This document shows positions 56,925 to 59,828 of a stretch of 59,828 nt of DNA, piece by piece (position 1 is the first letter of the stretch; every line of letters starts with the position of its first letter). The position numbers and the translations under genes are program-made. This stretch comes from Mesorhizobium sp. (GTDB taxonomy: Bacteria; Pseudomonadota; Alphaproteobacteria; Rhizobiales; Rhizobiaceae). The stretch is from contig SUGL01000037.1 in NCBI GenBank assembly GCA_004963905.1, positions 1-59,828 of the forward strand, read 5' to 3'. The notes under the pieces were generated by a model. That model worked only from the letters and a program-made list of their open reading frames with translations, was not told the DNA's origin and searched no databases.

Positions 56925-56963
56925 CGGTTGCAAATTTCCATGCCGCTCTTCGGCCGCTGTTCC

Positions 56964-56969
56964 TATAAT
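56964..56969 (+). promoter_or_regulatory. TATAAT box for the two-component operon
   Basis: TATAAT ends 30 bp before the ATG of the response regulator gene. No good -35 element stands 17 bp upstream (TGCCGC), which suits a promoter that needs an activator bound at the GTTTCC repeats 40 bp further up. Confidence 0.45.
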
Positions 56970-56999
56970 CGGTGGCGAACAAGGTGAGATGGGCTGGGA

Positions 57000-57725
57000 A
57001 TGCAGGCACAACCCCACATCCTCGTCGTCGATGACGACCGCGAGATCAGGACGCTGCTCGGACGCTATCTCGACGGGCAGGGCTTTCGCGTCTCGGTGGC
57101 GGCCGACCGGCGCGAGTGCGAGCAGAAGCTCGGCGCAGGCCAGTTCGACCTCATCGTGCTCGACGTCATGCTGCCCGACGGTTCGGGTCTCGACATCTGC
57201 CGCGCCTTGCGCGACCGCAAGCCGCATATCCCGGTCATCCTGCTGACGGCGCTGAAGGAGGATGTGGACCGCATCATCGGGCTGGAGCTCGGCGCCGACG
57301 ACTATCTCGGCAAACCGTTCAACCCGCGCGAGCTTTCGGCCCGCATCCGCGCGGTGCTCAGGCGCTCGGCGCCGGAGGAAGCCGCTCCGCCCAAGGTTCG
57401 CGTCTACCGTTTCGCCGGTTACAGGCTTGAGCCGGACACGCGCAAGGTGATCGACGCCGAAGGTGCCGCGATCGACCTCACCGGCGCCGAGTTCGACCTG
57501 CTGCAGGTGTTCCTCGACCGGCCGGGGCGGCTCCTGTCGCGCGATCAGCTGCTCGATCTGACACAGGGGCGCGAGCGCGAGCCGCTCGACCGTTCAGTCG
57601 ACGTGCTGATGAGCCGGCTGCGCCGGAAGTTTGCCGAAGCGGGCGAGGAGAACCTGTTCAAGACGGTACGCAATGGCGGCTACCAGCTCACCGCCCGCGT
57701 CGAGACGGCGGAGACCGAGGCATGA
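57000..57725 (+). CDS. OmpR-family response regulator
   Basis: 241 residues. Receiver domain residues 1-120: acidic pair in ILVVDDDREIR, phospho-acceptor Asp in LIVLDVMLPDGSGLD, conserved Thr in VILLTALKEDVD and Lys in DDYLGKPFNPREL. The C-terminal winged-helix DNA-binding domain (about 140-235) has GAEFDLLQVFLDRPGRLLSRDQLLDLT and VDVLMSRLRRKF. Overlaps the kinase gene (ATGA). Gene context suggests control of the divergent LTXXQ gene and possibly the RND operon. Confidence 0.95.
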   Translation: MQAQPHILVVDDDREIRTLLGRYLDGQGFRVSVAADRRECEQKLGAGQFDLIVLDVMLPDGSGLDICRALRDRKPHIPVILLTALKEDVDRIIGLELGADDYLGKPFNPRELSARIRAVLRRSAPEEAAPPKVRVYRFAGYRLEPDTRKVIDAEGAAIDLTGAEFDLLQVFLDRPGRLLSRDQLLDLTQGREREPLDRSVDVLMSRLRRKFAEAGEENLFKTVRNGGYQLTARVETAETEA

Positions 57726-58969
57726 CCTCGCTGCGCCGGCGGCTGATCATCCTTTTGGTCGTTTCGATCCTGGGCGTGGTCGGCCTCGCTACCGCCGTCG
57801 CCGTCAAGGTGCTCGGCGGGCCATCGCCCGAGCTCATCATGGGCCCGCTCGCCCACCAGATCCAATATATGGTGCAGTTGGTTCCAGGCCATGCACGACA
57901 GGCCGGCGACGCGCCGGTCGTCGTAAGGGATCGCCCGGCCGACGGCTTCGAGGACCGCAAGCACACAAGGGTGTTGAACGAGATCCTGCACCACAACGGC
58001 CTCGATGTTTCGGCCGTGGTCAGCCGTAATGCCGGCAGGCCGGGAATGGTCGCTTCTGTCGAGCTGCCCGACCATCGCTGGATGATCGTCGATGTCCCCG
58101 ATTTCGGTCCGCCGCGCGATGTCTGGTACGGGCTGGCAGGCTGGATGGTGCTGATCGTGCTCGGCGCCACGCCGGTGTCGATCTACTTCACCGGCGTGCT
58201 GGTGCGGCCGCTGGAAATGCTTGAGGCCGCCGTCAGCAAGATCGGTTCGGACGGGGTGCTGGCGACGGTTCCTGAAGAGGGATCGGCCGAAGTCAGGGCC
58301 ACCGCGCATGCGCTCAACCAGCTTTCGGCAAGGCTCGAGGCGGCGATGGAAAGCCGCATGCGCCTTGTCGCGGCCGCCGGCCACGACCTCAGGACGCCGA
58401 TGACCAGGATGCGGCTCCGCGCCGAGTTCCTCGACGAGGATCGCGAGAAGTGGCTGAGCGATCTCGACGAGCTCGACCGCATCGCCGACAGCGCGATCCG
58501 CCTGGTGCGCGAGGAGGTCAACCAGGATGCGGTAGAACCGGTGGAACTCGACGGGCTGATCCGCGACATCGAGACCGAGATGACGGCGCTCGGCCACGCG
58601 GTGACGATCGACCATCTCGATCATGTGTCGGTCAAGGCCGGCGCGCTCGGCCTGCGCCGCGCGCTGCGCAACCTGATCGTCAACGCCGCGACGCACGGCA
58701 AAAGCTGCACCGTCTCGCTGTCGAGGCAAGGCGGCCGGGCGGTTCTGACCATCGCCGACCGCGGCCCCGGCATCCCGCCGGATCTGTTGAACAAAGCCTT
58801 CGAGCCGTTCTTCCGGGTCGATCCGGCACGCACGCAGTTCATCCCGGGCGCGGGACTGGGGCTGGCGATCGCGAAGGAAATCATCGAGCGCTACGGCGGG
58901 ACGATCCGTCTGGAGAACAGGCAGGGCGGGGGACTGGTGCAGACCGTGGTGTTCGCGGCCGTTTCTTAA
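57722..58969 (+). CDS. Sensor histidine kinase, EnvZ type
   Basis: 415 residues. Membrane helix 1 (residues 6-26), a periplasmic sensor of about 110 residues, helix 2 (about 141-160, LAGWMVLIVLGATPVSIYF), a HAMP domain (about 162-215), the phospho-acceptor His in RLVAAAGHDLRTPMTRMRLRAEF, and the HATPase domain with RRALRNLIVNAATHG (N box), IADRGPGIP (G1), FEPFFRVDPAR (F) and GAGLGLAIAKEIIERYGG (G2). All kinase boxes are intact. Translationally coupled to the response regulator. Confidence 0.95.
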   Translation: MTSLRRRLIILLVVSILGVVGLATAVAVKVLGGPSPELIMGPLAHQIQYMVQLVPGHARQAGDAPVVVRDRPADGFEDRKHTRVLNEILHHNGLDVSAVVSRNAGRPGMVASVELPDHRWMIVDVPDFGPPRDVWYGLAGWMVLIVLGATPVSIYFTGVLVRPLEMLEAAVSKIGSDGVLATVPEEGSAEVRATAHALNQLSARLEAAMESRMRLVAAAGHDLRTPMTRMRLRAEFLDEDREKWLSDLDELDRIADSAIRLVREEVNQDAVEPVELDGLIRDIETEMTALGHAVTIDHLDHVSVKAGALGLRRALRNLIVNAATHGKSCTVSLSRQGGRAVLTIADRGPGIPPDLLNKAFEPFFRVDPARTQFIPGAGLGLAIAKEIIERYGGTIRLENRQGGGLVQTVVFAAVS

Positions 58970-58994
58970 TGGAATCGGCGCTATCGAGGTTGCT

Positions 58995-59246
58995 TTATTT
59001 GACTTGTTCAATCACCGGGGCCGGCGGCTGGTCAGTTGCCGGAGCCAGCGTGCAATCTTGCCCCTTGCATTCCTGGACAGGGTTATCCTTTGGGGGCAAG
59101 CAATTTTGCCCCTCGCAGTGTTTTGCCGCCTGTTCTTGCGTTGCATCATTGTTCGACTCGGCAGGCTGATCCTCGGCGCGGAGGGGTTGCAGTCCTGCCA
59201 GTACGGTCATGGCCGCGCATAAGAGCGTTATCCGAAGCAAGTTCAT
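58995..59246 (-). CDS. Small exported protein with paired CxGQxC motifs
   Basis: 83 residues from the ATG of MNLLRITLLCAAM, preceded by GGAGG; longer in-frame reading is rejected. Signal peptide ends around GLQPLRA. The mature part of about 60 residues has two similar motifs, HCEGQNCLPP and ECKGQDCTLAP, 18 residues apart, each CxGQ[ND]C. Four cysteines suggest two disulfides or a metal site. Not recognised. Convergent with the kinase gene. Confidence 0.65.
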   Translation of the reverse strand: MNLLRITLLCAAMTVLAGLQPLRAEDQPAESNNDATQEQAAKHCEGQNCLPPKDNPVQECKGQDCTLAPATDQPPAPVIEQVK

Positions 59247-59401
59247 TCTCGCCTCCACGGCTGAGAGCGGAGACAACTTTACACTTTCGGGTTGAGGCCG
59301 ACATACCGTCACCCGCCAACGAAGTTAACGTCGCGTTTTCGCCCACGCTCGATACGTATCTCGCGCACGTGGTTCGGTTTCATCTTCTCAAGGGAAAGAC
59401 T

Positions 59402-59476
59402 TGGTACGCCCAAGGGGAATCGAACCCCTGTTACCGCCGTGAAAGGGCGGTGTCCTAACCGCTAGACGATGGGCGC
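59402..59476 (-). tRNA. tRNA-Glu (anticodon UUC)
   Basis: 75 nt including encoded CCA. The anticodon stem CCGCC/GGCGG encloses CTTTCAC, anticodon UUC. D-arm TCTAGCGGTTAGGA and T-arm AGGGGTTCGATTCCCCT are canonical for tRNA-Glu. The acceptor GCGCCCA/TGGGCGT has a G-U pair at position 1-72; discriminator A. Confidence 0.95.
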
Positions 59477-59659
59477 GCTCAGACGAAGCGGCTTATAATT
59501 GCGTTGTTCGCAACCGGCAACCCATGCGCGGCCACATGCGACAACTTTTTTCCAAGCGTGGCAAAAAGCGTTCTTTTCAGCGGGCAGGTAACGGTTTGCG
59601 GCGCCCAGTTGCCCGTGCGTCCTTGGAGATTGGCTGTACCGCGACTCGAGGTCGTCATT
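59477..59659. other. Region upstream of tRNA-Glu without a supported gene
   Basis: The promoter of tRNA-Glu should lie at its left edge. An open frame on the minus strand (59479-59769) spans this and the following repeat, but it has no ribosome-binding site or homology and crosses an extragenic element, so I do not call a gene. Confidence 0.5.
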
Positions 59660-59826
59660 CTATAGCGGAGCAAGGAGCGAAGCGACGCGGCGCAGACCAT
59701 AGAATCCATTCCGTTACCTAGAAGAGTTGCAGCGGTGCAGAATTCTGGCCGGCTGCATTCTTCGGCCAAGGTAACGGAATGGATCCTCGGGTCTTCGCGT
59801 CCGCTTCGCTTCCGCTCCGCCCGTGG
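59660..59826. repeat. Large extragenic inverted repeat (rhizobial REP-like element)
   Basis: Inner arms ATCCATTCCGTTACC (59704-59718) and GGTAACGGAATGGAT (59770-59784) match exactly over 15 bp. Outer arms, AGCGGAGCAAGGAGCGAAGCG (from about 59664) and the inverse TCCGCTTCGCTTCCGCTCCG near 59803-59822, match imperfectly. The core between them is 51 bp. No coding potential. The right end may run beyond the window. Confidence 0.8.
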
Positions 59827-59828
59827 AT

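Noticed and set aside
59479..59769. A 96-residue minus-strand open frame at the right edge
   Set aside because: It crosses the extragenic inverted repeat, has no ribosome-binding site and no recognisable domain.

Overview
The window looks like the chromosome of a Rhizobiales alphaproteobacterium, most likely Mesorhizobium or a close relative. The grounds are high GC with dense overlapping operons, the conserved alphaproteobacterial order argS - SPOR protein - nagZ - scpA - scpB - tatABC - serS - surE - pcm - LysM/LytM lipoprotein - yajC - secDF, a coxMNOP-type alternative cytochrome oxidase as known from Bradyrhizobium, tRNA-linked extragenic palindromes of the rhizobial kind, and DUF1127 and DUF982 small proteins. 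No phage, integrase, transposase, CRISPR array or rRNA was seen.

Layout. 0.1-2.1 kb (minus): small exported protein, xthA, VOC protein, erpA. 2.1-24 kb (plus): dgt, argS, a giant SPOR-domain protein, nagZ, the condensin partners scpA/scpB, Tat translocase tatABC, serS, surE, pcm, an NlpD/DipM-like LysM-LytM lipoprotein, (minus) a DUF815 ATPase, then yajC and a fused secDF. 22.8-25.5 kb: an Mth938-domain protein and a squalene/phytoene-synthase-fold protein that correspond to the mitochondrial complex I assembly factors NDUFAF3 and NDUFAF6, a one-TM protein and a sterol-desaturase-family enzyme. 25.5-26.3 kb (minus): an island-like pair, a ParD-type antitoxin without an evident toxin and a Tdi1-C/DUF1851 immunity-like protein. 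26.4-28.6 kb (minus): trmFO, and upstream of it two tandem DUF1127 genes followed by two arrays of three hairpins, every loop carrying the anti-Shine-Dalgarno motif ACCTCCTCCC. 28.8-36.3 kb: DUF2157/GDYXXLXY membrane pair, a ClpP-fold periplasmic protein, tRNA-Leu(UAG), tig, a secreted protein, a soluble cytochrome c and a DUF2189 membrane protein. 36.4-41.5 kb (minus): YbaK deacylase and the cox operon (subunits II, I, III, III, IV). 41.7-45.5 kb: radC, map, small proteins, DUF982 and an aspartyl/asparaginyl hydroxylase-like protein. 45.6-55.8 kb (minus): a five-gene RND efflux operon with two adaptor-permease pairs and one outer-membrane channel. 56-59 kb: a Spy-like LTXXQ protein divergent from an OmpR/EnvZ-type two-component system. 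59.4 kb: tRNA-Glu(UUC), and at the edge a large extragenic inverted repeat.

How the genes fit together: the first half is a housekeeping envelope/export/chromosome-segregation block (Sec, Tat, SPOR, NagZ, LytM regulator, ScpAB). The second half is respiratory and stress-envelope functions. The observations most worth following are the DUF1127/anti-SD hairpin arrays (a doubled, three-hairpin version of the CcsR/cuckoo RNA arrangement known from Rhodobacter), the secDF-NDUFAF3-NDUFAF6-like neighbourhood, a 22-bp hairpin in front of tig, and helically phased GTTTCC repeats between the LTXXQ gene and its two-component system. All assignments are from reading the sequence and family knowledge; no database search was run.
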